Shown here piece after piece: positions 34,810-43,519 of a stretch of DNA of 64,000 nt. This DNA is from MTP4 sp052056915 (GTDB lineage Archaea; Halobacteriota; Methanosarcinia; Methanosarcinales; Methanosarcinaceae). The position numbers and the translations under genes were made by a program. The stretch's first letter is position 1. Each line of letters begins with the position of its first letter. The notes below the pieces were generated by a model that was given only the letters and a program-made list of their open reading frames with translations, did not search any database and was not told the origin of the DNA. The stretch covers positions 2,542,001 through 2,606,000 of the forward strand of contig NZ_CP195119.1 in NCBI RefSeq assembly GCF_052056915.1. The letters are read 5' to 3'.

Positions 34810-35931
34810 TCAGGCTTTGAGGGTTTTTGCAGGTTTAACATATTTTGCCCGCGGACGAATAACCCTGTTATCGGAGTACTGTTCCATGCAGTGGGCAATC
34901 CATCCAGAGATCCTGCCTGCAGCAAAGACCGCGGTTGCAAGCCGGGGAGGGATTTCAAGGTATTTGTACACAACTCCTGAATAGAAATCCACGTTCGGAT
35001 AAAGTGGTTTTCCTCTCTTTCCCATAAACTCCGCGAAGAGTGTGTTTTCTATGTTTTCTGCGGTCCTGTACCACTGAGTTTCGCCTTTCGATTCCGCAAG
35101 CTGCTTTGCCAGTACTTTAAATATTATGGTCCGCGGGTCCTGGGTCATGTAGACTCTGTGCCCGAAGCCCATTATTTTCTCTTTATTTGCAATCTTCTCC
35201 AGCACGTATGCTTCTGCAGCTTCAGGAGCCGGGATTTCGTCAAGCATGTTCATGACCTCCATCCTTGCTCCTCCGTGCAGGGGGCCTTTCAGGGTGCAGA
35301 TCCCGGTGATTATGGCCGAGTACAGGTCAGAGCAAGTGGAAGCCGTGATTCTTGAAGCAAAACTGGATGCGTTGAGTTCGTGCTCCGCACTGAGGATGAA
35401 ATCCTTTTCCATGGCTTCAGCCTCGATCTCTGTCGGCTTGCTTCCGCGCAGCATGTAGAGGAAATTTGCCCCATGGGAAAGTGTCGGGTCCGGAGAAACC
35501 GGGGTTTCCCCCTTTAATATCCTGCTGAAAGCCGCAACAATCGTGGGGAATTTTGCTATCAGGTTTGTGGCTTTTCGCAGGTTCGCTTCCTCGGAATTGT
35601 CGTTGAGGTCCGGGTCGCAGTGGGACATGTAGGAAATGGTTGTACGCAGGGCATCCATGGCTTCGATATTGAAGTTGCAGGCCCGGACGACGTTCTGGAC
35701 GTATTCTCCTAGTTCCCTTTTTTCATTCAGCGTGGCAGAATAAACGGCAAGTTCATTATCATCCGGCAATTTGCCCCGGATGAGCAGATAGGATACGGCA
35801 TCATATGGTAGGTAAACCAGATCGTTGATATCGAATCCCCTATACCTCAAAACACCTTCAGTCCCGTCTATGGAACTGACACCCGTTTCAAGGACGACTA
35901 CGTTTTCAAGTCCACTCTTCACTTCCTCCAC
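34810..35931 (-). CDS. Citrate synthase paralogue 1
   Basis: A 373-residue citrate synthase. The full N-terminus ENVVVLETGVSSIDGTEGVLRYRG is the usual one for the short, non-allosteric Si-type enzymes of archaea and Gram-positive bacteria. Catalytic signatures are AEHELNASSFASR, HGGARMEVMNML, GFGHRVYMTQDPR and VDFYSGVVYKYL. It differs from the second copy (30307-31374) mostly on the surface. It begins the presumed citrate synthase-aconitase unit; isocitrate dehydrogenase is not in the window. Together these would make 2-oxoglutarate for glutamate. Confidence 0.92.
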   Translation of the reverse strand: MEEVKSGLENVVVLETGVSSIDGTEGVLRYRGFDINDLVYLPYDAVSYLLIRGKLPDDNELAVYSATLNEKRELGEYVQNVVRACNFNIEAMDALRTTISYMSHCDPDLNDNSEEANLRKATNLIAKFPTIVAAFSRILKGETPVSPDPTLSHGANFLYMLRGSKPTEIEAEAMEKDFILSAEHELNASSFASRITASTCSDLYSAIITGICTLKGPLHGGARMEVMNMLDEIPAPEAAEAYVLEKIANKEKIMGFGHRVYMTQDPRTIIFKVLAKQLAESKGETQWYRTAENIENTLFAEFMGKRGKPLYPNVDFYSGVVYKYLEIPPRLATAVFAAGRISGWIAHCMEQYSDNRVIRPRAKYVKPAKTLKA

Positions 35932-36327
35932 TCAGAAACCCCCGCTAATGATGTTATGGAAAATGATAGTATAACAATTATATAATGCCGAGTATAATAA
36001 TATTGGGTTAGAATATCAGTATTAATGATACCGTTTCTGGACTATCCGGGTTCCTTCGTATTGTGTAATTTGGACCTGCGTGAAGCAGGCAGGATAAAAT
36101 AGTCCGCTGAAAAAAAAGGTGGCTTAAAATAAATCGTCTTTTCAGTGCTTTGAAGGTTTTTTCTGTCTCGTTGATTTGAATATGGATAGAAAGAATTTTT
36201 AAATTTCGAGTCATAGTTCTAAAATAACACTTGATAGTAGGATAGACATAATGAAATTATCACTGGAATTGCCTTGCGACCAGAATAGCTGAAATCAAAT
36301 CGTTCTGTATATGCTTAAAACAATATA
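35932..36327. other. Gene-free divergent promoter region
   Basis: About 400 AT-rich bases lie between citrate synthase 1 (minus strand) and the unknown gene at 36328 (+ strand). TATA-like runs occur just upstream of each (for example ataattatataatg near 35970-35990). I see no gene or strong hairpin. Confidence 0.4.
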
Positions 36328-37104
36328 ATGAGTGTGGATCTCTTGCTCAAAAACAAAGGGGATATACTCGACAGGCTTTCGCATGCCGGATACAGAGTCA
36401 AAAGAAAATATAAAAAAAGAAATACCTCCTCAAGCGATGCTTTTATAGGAAATATTCAGGTCATTGACGCCGATTTTGTTGAGGTGAATAAAGAGCTTCC
36501 TGATGAGCTGCTCCTGGGAATAGGAAAAGGTAAACGCGAATCTGCTGGTGGTGAATCTGCCGATAGTAAGTCTGAAGACGGGGAGTCTGTAGAAAACCTG
36601 ATTGAATACCTGAAAGCCTGCTCAAGTGAAGAACTCTCCGATATCTTTGATGAACTTCTTCTAATAATGGAGCGCAAAGGTGCAGGAAGCGAGTGCCCGA
36701 AGGGTTCGGGGGCAGGGAGGCGCGGAGAAAAAAAGGAAAGGATCAGGGTAATCTCAAAAAATGTTTTTGAAAATTTGTCCCGGATAGCCTCGAGGGAAGG
36801 TTCCCGGATAAAAGAAGTTTCGAAGAGTGCAACTTCAAAAGCTTCCAGACTGGCATATGACAATAAGGATTCCGTAAAGGAAGTTTCCGAGAAGATTTAT
36901 TGCAGGTTGAGATATTCCAGCCCCGAGGAACGCAAAATGATTTTGATGTTCCTGCTGCAGGTTATAGTCCTCAAAAAGCCGACCCTTGGTAAAAATCCTG
37001 CCTTCCTGCTCCTGCTGCAGAGCCTGAGTAACTCTATCCTGAGCAGGGAAGAGGTCGAGAAACTTGTAAAAGGCATAAGCAAGTTATTAAAGCGCAGGGC
37101 TTGA
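36328..37104 (+). CDS. Unrecognised 258-residue protein
   Basis: I do not recognise this protein. It is soluble, with a basic first 40 residues (GYRVKRKYKKRNTSSS), then a moderately conserved-looking block (DAFIGNIQVIDADFVEVNKELPDELLLGIGKG) and a low-complexity Ser/Glu/Gly insert near residues 70-90. An alpha-helical region follows (LIEYLKACSSEELSDIFDELLLIM), then a basic linker and a C-terminal helical third (PEERKMILMFLLQVIVLKKPT). No enzyme motif is seen. It has no clear ribosome site. It converges on the ViaA-like gene with a 76-base gap, so the pairing may be only positional. Confidence 0.65.
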   Translation: MSVDLLLKNKGDILDRLSHAGYRVKRKYKKRNTSSSDAFIGNIQVIDADFVEVNKELPDELLLGIGKGKRESAGGESADSKSEDGESVENLIEYLKACSSEELSDIFDELLLIMERKGAGSECPKGSGAGRRGEKKERIRVISKNVFENLSRIASREGSRIKEVSKSATSKASRLAYDNKDSVKEVSEKIYCRLRYSSPEERKMILMFLLQVIVLKKPTLGKNPAFLLLLQSLSNSILSREEVEKLVKGISKLLKRRA

Positions 37105-37180
37105 CCCGGCTTCATTGACAGTAACCCCCGATTCATCTATCATAATTTCATTTTTGGAAATCGCACTGATACTAGCGTTT

Positions 37181-38794
37181 TCACCTGTAAACCGGTGCTC
37201 CGATTGCTTTTACAAACCTGGCCGGGCTTTCCCACACCCCCCAGTTTTCAGTATTCCTGATGATATAGGTGTGGTCCGAGACCTGTTCGAGCCCGCCAGC
37301 GTTGTCGTTTCCGATGATTAGGGAAAAGATTCGGGCATTTCGTTCTTTTTTTATTTCGTTCCATTCCCGGATCAGGGGCTGTTCCGAAAGTTCGGAGTAG
37401 CCGTCGGTGAGGAAGAGGAGGTCCGCTCCCCTGAAGGCGTTTTCCTCTTTCATGACTTTCAGGCCGGATCTGAGTGCGGTATTGAAGTCCGTGCCGCCTC
37501 CGAAGGTATGGCGGAGGAAGCCCAGGAACTCTGCTCCCATCCTCTTTTTGTTTGTCATTTCGATTTCGAAGCTCTGCCATTTCGAAGCAAAGAGGATTAC
37601 CTTTACGTCCCTGCCTTCTTTGAGCATTCTCCTCGTCACTGCAAGGACGACGGATTTGGCAAGGATCTCGGGACTTCCTCGCATGGAGGCCGAGGTGTCC
37701 ACCAGGGCAACGACAGGTCCCCTCCTCTTTTTCCCTGCAGCGTCGGAGTTCCAGTTTTTCCCCCTTAGCTGGTAGGTCAGGAGTTTTCCCTCGAACATAT
37801 CAGCATAGAACTTACGCTTCAGGAGGGGGTTTTTGAGTTTTACGGCTTCTACAGGGAGCATGGTCTGGATTTCGTTTGAAAAGGTGACCGCATGAACCTC
37901 ACTTTTGCTGTGGGGAGAGAGGATAAGTTTTTTTGATCCGTATTCGAGCTCGATCCTTCCCACCTGCTCCAGGATTTTCCTGAGGTCGGAACTCTTTCTA
38001 AGGAGGGAGGCGTATTTTTCGAGGTTTCCGAAATATTCCCTGTGGAGGGCTTGCAGGGAGTCGCTCCACATCCTGCCTGGAAAGAGCATGGAAAGCATCT
38101 CCAGAATTTCCAGGTGGTCTTCAAGGGTTGAAATAAACTCCTCAAGCGGGACAGCTATCCTTTCTTCAACAACGATGTCCAATGCCTGCCCCGTTTTTTC
38201 ATTTTCCATGAACTTTCGGGTCATGGATTCCAGATTTTCGCTCCCCGAGCTTTCCCTGTATTCCGGGTTTTGCCGACTGTTCCGTTCGTCCCAGGTGGAG
38301 CAGGTTTCTTCGATCAGGGCTTTCAGGGCTTTCAGGGCTTTCTCCAGGTTTTTTTGAAGACTTTTTGTAATTTCTTCCTCGATTTCCTCATAGTCCCCTA
38401 TAAGGGTGAAAATCCCATCAAGGAGGGTTTTCAGGACAAGAAGTCCGGCCATATGATTACTGCCTGCAAGGGCTTTGAGGTCTTCCCATACCCGGAAGTT
38501 TCTCATGCTCAGAAGAAGGGGGTAAAACACCCCGAACTTTTCCATAAAGCGTTTTTCGTCCTTTATTTCGTACTCTTTCCCTGAAAAAATCTCGTAAACA
38601 AGGACCTCTGCAATATCCTCTCTGAGGGGACGGGGGACCTGTCTCGGTGTTGAAAGGAATACTCTCAGTTCGGTGTTCAGGACTTTTGCGGGGTTGAAGT
38701 CCCGTTCAAATCTGAAGGAGGATTCCGATTTGAAAAAGGATTCCGAGCCGGAAAGCTTTGAGTAAATTCTCCCTCTGTTTCCTGTTTCCTGCAT
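37181..38794 (-). CDS. ViaA-like von Willebrand factor A domain protein
   Basis: A 537-residue protein (from the ATG at 38794). The N-terminal two thirds are helical; the C-terminus is a VWA domain. The metal site (MIDAS) begins VALVDTSASMRG near residue 360, followed by FASKWQSFEIEM, GGGTDFNTALRSGLKVM and LLFLTDGYSE. This layout is that of CoxE/ViaA proteins, partners of MoxR AAA+ ATPases, and the adjoining upstream gene is just such an ATPase. In E. coli RavA-ViaA modulates respiratory complexes and Fe-S assembly. The role in archaea is unknown. A TTG at 38830, 4 bases after the ATPase stop, is another possible start. Confidence 0.85.
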   Translation of the reverse strand: MQETGNRGRIYSKLSGSESFFKSESSFRFERDFNPAKVLNTELRVFLSTPRQVPRPLREDIAEVLVYEIFSGKEYEIKDEKRFMEKFGVFYPLLLSMRNFRVWEDLKALAGSNHMAGLLVLKTLLDGIFTLIGDYEEIEEEITKSLQKNLEKALKALKALIEETCSTWDERNSRQNPEYRESSGSENLESMTRKFMENEKTGQALDIVVEERIAVPLEEFISTLEDHLEILEMLSMLFPGRMWSDSLQALHREYFGNLEKYASLLRKSSDLRKILEQVGRIELEYGSKKLILSPHSKSEVHAVTFSNEIQTMLPVEAVKLKNPLLKRKFYADMFEGKLLTYQLRGKNWNSDAAGKKRRGPVVALVDTSASMRGSPEILAKSVVLAVTRRMLKEGRDVKVILFASKWQSFEIEMTNKKRMGAEFLGFLRHTFGGGTDFNTALRSGLKVMKEENAFRGADLLFLTDGYSELSEQPLIREWNEIKKERNARIFSLIIGNDNAGGLEQVSDHTYIIRNTENWGVWESPARFVKAIGAPVYR

Positions 38795-38833
38795 GGCTTT
38801 CACTTCTTCCCGGACTTTTCTGACAGGCAAGGT

Positions 38834-40348
38834 TCAGGCTGCTTCTCCCACAGTTTCCAGTTCGATGTCAAAGACCTTCGGCTTTTCCAGGACTGCCCTG
38901 ATTTCTTTCAGGTGGTTTGCGATTTCATAGATGTCCGTATTCTTGGAGCGGTATTTCATCAGGATTTCCCTGCTGTCCTGGGCTGAGACCCAGATGTTCT
39001 CTTCCAGGGTTTCTTCCAGAGCCCGCTCCTCTGCCTGTACCTGCCGCCTGAAATAATCAAGCCTTTCTTCCAGGTTCTCGTACTCTTTCTCATACAGTTT
39101 CTTTTCCCCGTAGTCCAGGCTGAGTTTGAACTCAAATGCATATTTCCTGCGCAGGAGCTCCACTACCGAGTCGAAGTTCAGGGAACTGTTAAGGTTGTTG
39201 TAATCAAGCCCCACCCCGTATGTATGGTTCGGGAATTCGAGATAGTGATTTAGGAAGTCAAGGGTGCTGGAAAATGTGAGGCTCTTCTGGCTTTTCATCC
39301 CGGTAAACCTGGAATGCCTTGCGGTGCTGGCTGCTTTTTTCTCCTCTTCGTAACACTTGGTGCAGGATACGAGGTCCGGAAGTTCCTGTTTCAGGCAGCC
39401 GTAAATGGCGCTTTTCAGGTCGAGCACGTCCTGCTTCAGTTTCCCGGTATCCGTGCCTCCCGAGACCACCCTATCCAGGATCAGTTTCCTTATCGTTTCT
39501 TTTTGTTCGGGCAGGTCCCAGAGCATGTGCTGGAGCAGGACTACCGTCATCCTGCTGACACTCTGGTGTCCGTTCGCGGCAGAGGCGACCCTGAGAACGT
39601 TTACGATTTTCTTCCAGCGTCTGTCCGAGATGAAGATGCTGGAGTTTTTCAGCTCCCGCCTGAGCCCTTTGATAATGGTCCTGATCTCGGGGTCAACGGG
39701 CAGGTGCCGGGATTTTTTCCGGATTTCCCTTATATCTCCTACTGCCAGTTTTGTCAAGGGGGAGAAGTCTTCCAGGTTTTCGAAAATCAGGTCTTCCAGG
39801 TTTTCATCATGCTGGATGTAGTCAACACTGTACCTGAAAAGGAATCGGTCATAAAGAGCCTCCAGGCTTTCGTCCTCTTCGGGCAGTTCATTGGACGCCC
39901 CGAATACTGAAAAGAGTGGCACTTCAAGGACCACTTTTCCGTTGTGGTACTTGCGTTCATTAAGGATGGTGAGCAGGCTGTTCAAAATGGAGCTGTTCGC
40001 CTTGAAGATTTCATCCAGGAGGGCAATATGGGCTGTGGGGAGGTAGCCCTCGATCTTCCTGCTGAACTCGTCCCTTTCGAGCGCCTTCAGGGAAAGGGGG
40101 CCGAAAACTTCTTCCGGAGTGGAAAAACGGGTCAGGAGGTAGTGGAAGAAATTTCCCCCTGTGATAGTCTCGCAGATTTTGTTGGCAAGCAGGGTCTTTG
40201 CAGTTCCCGGCGGCCCCAGGAGTAAGACGTGCTCCCCAGAAAGCAGAGCCAGCAAAGAGCCGTTTATTTCGGCATCCCGTTCCTTGAAGTATGTTGAGAA
40301 TTCCTGTTTAATGTCAAGTATGGTGTTTTTCAAATCAGAAACCTTCAT
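38834..40348 (-). CDS. RavA-like MoxR-family AAA+ ATPase
   Basis: A 504-residue AAA+ ATPase. Walker A is GPPGTAKT at residues 45-52. The segment FSTPEEVFGPLSLKALERDEF is the MoxR-type insert, Walker B reads HIALLDEIFKANSS and sensor 1 FGASNELPEEDESLEALYDRFLFR. After the AAA+ core (to about 300), a long helical C-terminal part follows, as in RavA. The partner VWA gene comes next on the strand. I start the gene at ATG 40348 (MKVSDLKNTI). The frame runs 50 residues further up as an Asn/Ile/Lys-rich string that matches the repeat DNA upstream and is unlikely to be native. Confidence 0.85.
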   Translation of the reverse strand: MKVSDLKNTILDIKQEFSTYFKERDAEINGSLLALLSGEHVLLLGPPGTAKTLLANKICETITGGNFFHYLLTRFSTPEEVFGPLSLKALERDEFSRKIEGYLPTAHIALLDEIFKANSSILNSLLTILNERKYHNGKVVLEVPLFSVFGASNELPEEDESLEALYDRFLFRYSVDYIQHDENLEDLIFENLEDFSPLTKLAVGDIREIRKKSRHLPVDPEIRTIIKGLRRELKNSSIFISDRRWKKIVNVLRVASAANGHQSVSRMTVVLLQHMLWDLPEQKETIRKLILDRVVSGGTDTGKLKQDVLDLKSAIYGCLKQELPDLVSCTKCYEEEKKAASTARHSRFTGMKSQKSLTFSSTLDFLNHYLEFPNHTYGVGLDYNNLNSSLNFDSVVELLRRKYAFEFKLSLDYGEKKLYEKEYENLEERLDYFRRQVQAEERALEETLEENIWVSAQDSREILMKYRSKNTDIYEIANHLKEIRAVLEKPKVFDIELETVGEAA

Positions 40349-41179
40349 CTTTGTTTTGAATATCCCGTTTTTGGCTTTAGGGAAAGGTGTTGAAGTTGGG
40401 GATTTTTTAAGTCCCCTGTCAAAACTGATTTTGATATTAAGATTGGATTTAATATTGAACTCAAAGTTGATATTGAAATTAAGCTGACGTTGAAACACCC
40501 ACAGGTTACGTAAGCACGAAAGTAACCAACCTGGATCTCTGATATTGAAACTGATCTGATATTGAATCCAATCCGATGCTTGAATGTGAAGTTAGCTTTG
40601 GTTTTTATGTGACACTCATGTTACCGGTACGGCTTGAGCCTGAAATTGGTTTTGATGCTTGAGTATGAAACTGGTTTAATGCTTGAGCATGAAACTGGTT
40701 TGATGCTTGTGTATGAACCTGGTTTGATGCTTGTGTATGAACCTGGTTTGATGCTTGTGTATGAACCTGGTTTGATGCTTGTGTATGAACCTGGTTTGAT
40801 GCTTGTGTATGAAACTGGAGAGGGCTTGAAGTTGGATTCTACCTTTTTTATGAGCCTGACCTTAATTAATTTTTCCAAAAAAATGTTTAGATTTTTCATA
40901 TCTTCTACAGTTTCGGTTCTTTTGCAGTCCCGATGTAATATTTTTTAACTTTCTCTCTATTTTTATTGGCCTCCCAACACTTCACTTTCAATATTCCTTC
41001 TTAACTTTCCAATTGCTTCCTCTCAACGTTCCAATCTCAATTCTCCCTTCTATACTTCCTCTTCTGCCGAAGAATCTATGAGGAAAGCTATCAATGATTA
41101 TGTGAAAAAGGTCCTGAACCGGGATGAATTTCATATCTCGTAAAAGGCAGGTAAAAATCAATCTTAAAGGTGGCTTTAC
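40349..41179. repeat. Repeat-rich intergenic region with a 24-bp minisatellite
   Basis: Within these 831 gene-free bases, 40648-40815 holds seven copies of a 24-base unit (core gtatgaacctggtttgatgc), four or five of them identical. The flanks at about 40405-40620 show the related, decayed theme gatattgaa many times. Both strands stay open because the unit is a multiple of three without stops; the minus strand would read SYTSIKPG repeated. I treat these frames as accidental. A frame ending at 41142 (RKAINDYVKKVLNRDEF) has no good start and may be a gene remnant. The HesA-like gene's AGGTGG site is near 41168. Confidence 0.75.
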
Positions 41180-41932
41180 ATGGATGATTTTGAACGTGAA
41201 AAATACAGCCGGCAGATTCTCCTTTTCGGGGAAGAGGGTCAGGAAAAGCTGAAAAATGCAAAGGTGTTCATTGCCGGGGTAGGCGGGCTTGGATCTCCGG
41301 TTTCCACATATCTGGCAATTTCAGGGATTGGTAAAATAATAATTGCGGACTTTGACTGCGTGGAAGCAAGTAACCTGAACAGGCAGTTCCTTCATCATGA
41401 GAAGGACATCGGCAGGGAGAAGGTAGAATCCGCAAAGGAAAAGCTCCTGGCTATGAACCCTGGAGTCGAAATAGAGGTCATAAGAGAAAAACTAACCGAA
41501 GAAAACGCAGATTCAATGGTTCCTAGTTGCGACCTTATCATAGATGCCCTTGATAACTTTGAGGCAAGGCATATTCTGAACAGGCTTGCGGTAAAAAGAA
41601 AGATCCCTCTCATCCATGGGGCAATTTCCGGGTATACGGGGCAGGCGACGACAATAATCCCTGGAAAAACCCCCTGCCTTTACTGCATTTTCCCCGGGGT
41701 TTCCGGAAAGGAGATGTTCCCTGCGGTCGGGACAACTCCCGGAATAATAGGTTCGATTCAGGCGAATGAAGCTATTAAGTATATAACCGGACAGGGAAAG
41801 CTTCTTGAAGGGCGTCTTTTGATGTGGGACGGCCTCTTCTGTTCTTTAACCGAGATCAAGCTTGCAAAAAGGAATAATTGTCCGGTCTGCGGCGGACAGA
41901 TGGGCGAAATTCCGGAAAGTGATCTCAGGTGA
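41180..41932 (+). CDS. ThiF/MoeB/HesA-family adenylyltransferase
   Basis: An E1-like enzyme that adenylates the C-terminus of a ubiquitin-like sulfur carrier (MoaD, ThiS or an archaeal SAMP). It is 250 residues. The nucleotide motif is AGVGGLGSP (residues 32-40), followed by DFDCVEASNLNRQFLH with the catalytic Arg and Asn. Two zinc-type cysteine pairs are present: CLYC (about 166-169) and CPVCGG (about 233-238). There is no rhodanese domain. AGGTGG stands 7 bases before the ATG. No carrier protein gene adjoins, so it may serve molybdopterin, thiamin or tRNA thiolation; the several Mo/W-related genes here lean to molybdopterin, which is inference. Confidence 0.88.
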   Translation: MDDFEREKYSRQILLFGEEGQEKLKNAKVFIAGVGGLGSPVSTYLAISGIGKIIIADFDCVEASNLNRQFLHHEKDIGREKVESAKEKLLAMNPGVEIEVIREKLTEENADSMVPSCDLIIDALDNFEARHILNRLAVKRKIPLIHGAISGYTGQATTIIPGKTPCLYCIFPGVSGKEMFPAVGTTPGIIGSIQANEAIKYITGQGKLLEGRLLMWDGLFCSLTEIKLAKRNNCPVCGGQMGEIPESDLR

Positions 41933-42115
41933 AGATACTATCTAAACCAAAGAACCGATATTGGATTCTAAACTGGTTTGGTGAAAGACTAATACTGGAT
42001 AATTAACTGAGCTCAAGTAAATGAATTATGTCGGGGAGTTTTTGTAAATTCTTTTTTCGGCAGGTCAACTAATTTTATATATTACGGTCGATATATCTCA
42101 TTGGGGGTATGTTGG

Positions 42116-43099
42116 ATGAAGCCGAATGCTCGGAAAGTTGGGCAGAAAAGTAATTGCCCAAGAGACAATCCCGGTTTGAATGTTCAGGATTCTTATGGCA
42201 TCGTTCCGGCAAGTTCCTCTGCTTCCTGTTCTTTTCCCCCGGGAGTTCCCTACCTTGATCTCAGTATTTTCCGGGAGGCAGGGGTAAAATCTCTCATAAA
42301 AAAACGCAGTAAAGATATGTACCGGTTGCTGCAGGATGTCCGTTTTGATGGAAAGTACTACCAGGTAAAATGTGTAAAATCCGCCGGATGGGTGTGTTGC
42401 TGGGACCTGGCAGTTAGGGTCGAGTTTTTTGGAAAAATGCAGGGGGTTACCATTTATCCGAAGCGCAAAGTGCTCAAAGCCGAAAAAAGGATTGTGTACA
42501 AATCCCTTATCCTGGTGAATCCTTACGAACTCTGGGAAGAAGAACTGGTCAGCAAGTTCTGGAATATTCAGGAACGGCTTGAGTACCTTATTGCCAGAAT
42601 CCTCTTTCACGAATGCATTCACGTCATGATTGCTCTCGGGAAAATCCTGCCGGCAGGTTTTGGGGAAACGGACATTTTTCTTGAATTCAGGAAGGTACTG
42701 GAAACCGCAAACTCGGAAAAACTGGGGGTAGAACGCCGGGAAGTCCAGTTCCGTCTCTGGAACCTCGCTGTGTTTGGCTCTTTGGACGAGGACGCCGAGG
42801 AAGAATTGTTCATGCGTGTCCTGGAAATTTACGAATTTCTTCTCAACGAAAAATACAGCACCCAGAAAACCGGTAAAGCTTTTGGCTGCCCTCTGGGCAA
42901 TAAAAAAGTAGCCGGAAAATACTCCTGGATGGCAGCCGTGAAGGCAGGAGGTAGTCGTCAGGTTGAAAAGAATGTCTGGGAAACCGAGTCCCGAAGACTT
43001 CGCAGGGCTCTGGTCACGTTGTTTGATGCGATTGATAGGGAATCCAGGCCTGAACGGAAAAAGCTTCCGGAAATAAAGCCGCAGAAAAACAAGGATTGA
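42116..43099 (+). CDS. Unrecognised protein with an HExxH zinc motif
   Basis: A 327-residue protein of unknown family. Its middle reads ERLEYLIARILFHECIHVMIALGK, where HECIH (residues 165-169) is an HExxH motif in a hydrophobic helix, as in zincin metalloproteases. A third ligand cannot be named. The N-terminal 45 residues are Ser/Pro/Asn-rich; the segment 60-140 looks like a small alpha/beta domain (YRLLQDVRFDGKYYQVK); the last ~30 are basic. GGGGGT 7 bases upstream supports the ATG at 42116. A TATA-like ttttatatatta is at about 42072. The opposite strand is open too, but lacks a ribosome site and is biased to Phe/Pro. Confidence 0.7.
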   Translation: MKPNARKVGQKSNCPRDNPGLNVQDSYGIVPASSSASCSFPPGVPYLDLSIFREAGVKSLIKKRSKDMYRLLQDVRFDGKYYQVKCVKSAGWVCCWDLAVRVEFFGKMQGVTIYPKRKVLKAEKRIVYKSLILVNPYELWEEELVSKFWNIQERLEYLIARILFHECIHVMIALGKILPAGFGETDIFLEFRKVLETANSEKLGVERREVQFRLWNLAVFGSLDEDAEEELFMRVLEIYEFLLNEKYSTQKTGKAFGCPLGNKKVAGKYSWMAAVKAGGSRQVEKNVWETESRRLRRALVTLFDAIDRESRPERKKLPEIKPQKNKD

Positions 43100-43218
43100 A
43101 AAAAATTGAAAATTAAAGAGGTTGACAGGAAAAATGTCTGGAATAAAAATGAGCATTTCTTGTATGAATAAAATAAGAATGAAAGAAGCCGGAAGGCTTC
43201 AAACAAAAAGCAAATGCA

Positions 43219-43292
43219 AGCCCCGTGCGAGATTCGAACTCGCGACCTAGTGATTACAAGTCACTCGCTCTACCGGGCTGAGCCAACGAGGC
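43219..43292 (-). tRNA. tRNA-Thr (anticodon TGT)
   Basis: A complete 74-base cloverleaf: acceptor GCCTCGT/ACGGGGC with one G-T pair, D-arm GCTC/GAGC, anticodon stem AGTGA/TCACT with loop CTTGTAA, and T-arm GCGAG/CTCGC with loop TTCGAAT. The anticodon TGT reads ACA and related threonine codons. There is no intron, and the CCA end is not encoded. Confidence 0.95.
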
Positions 43293-43519
43293 ACGATGAA
43301 AGCGCTTGCAGACTTATCTAAATACAATACTCACAGATAAATCTTATGGCAGATTTCCGCTGCTCTGTCCCCAGTATTTTCTGCTCTTAGCTTTTCCCTG
43401 TTTCCTGTATTCTTTGTTTACCGCGCTTCTTTTCCTTTTCCTGCCTTTTTTTCTTTTATTTTTTCCCTGTTTCTTTTCAGGTTTCTATCTTATAGGGTTG
43501 GGTGCGGCGCATAAAACTT

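Noticed and set aside
40621..40899. A 92-codon frame with SYTSIKPG repeats
   Set aside because: The repeat unit lacks stops on either strand, so openness is automatic. No good ribosome site is present.
41077..41142. A 21-codon frame just before the ThiF-like gene
   Set aside because: It looks like a protein C-terminus but has no start context and nothing coding before it. At most a remnant.
42098..43156. A 352-codon frame on the minus strand across the HExxH gene
   Set aside because: It has no ribosome site, a Phe/Pro/His-biased composition and no recognisable motif. The + strand frame has a good ribosome site and a coherent protein.
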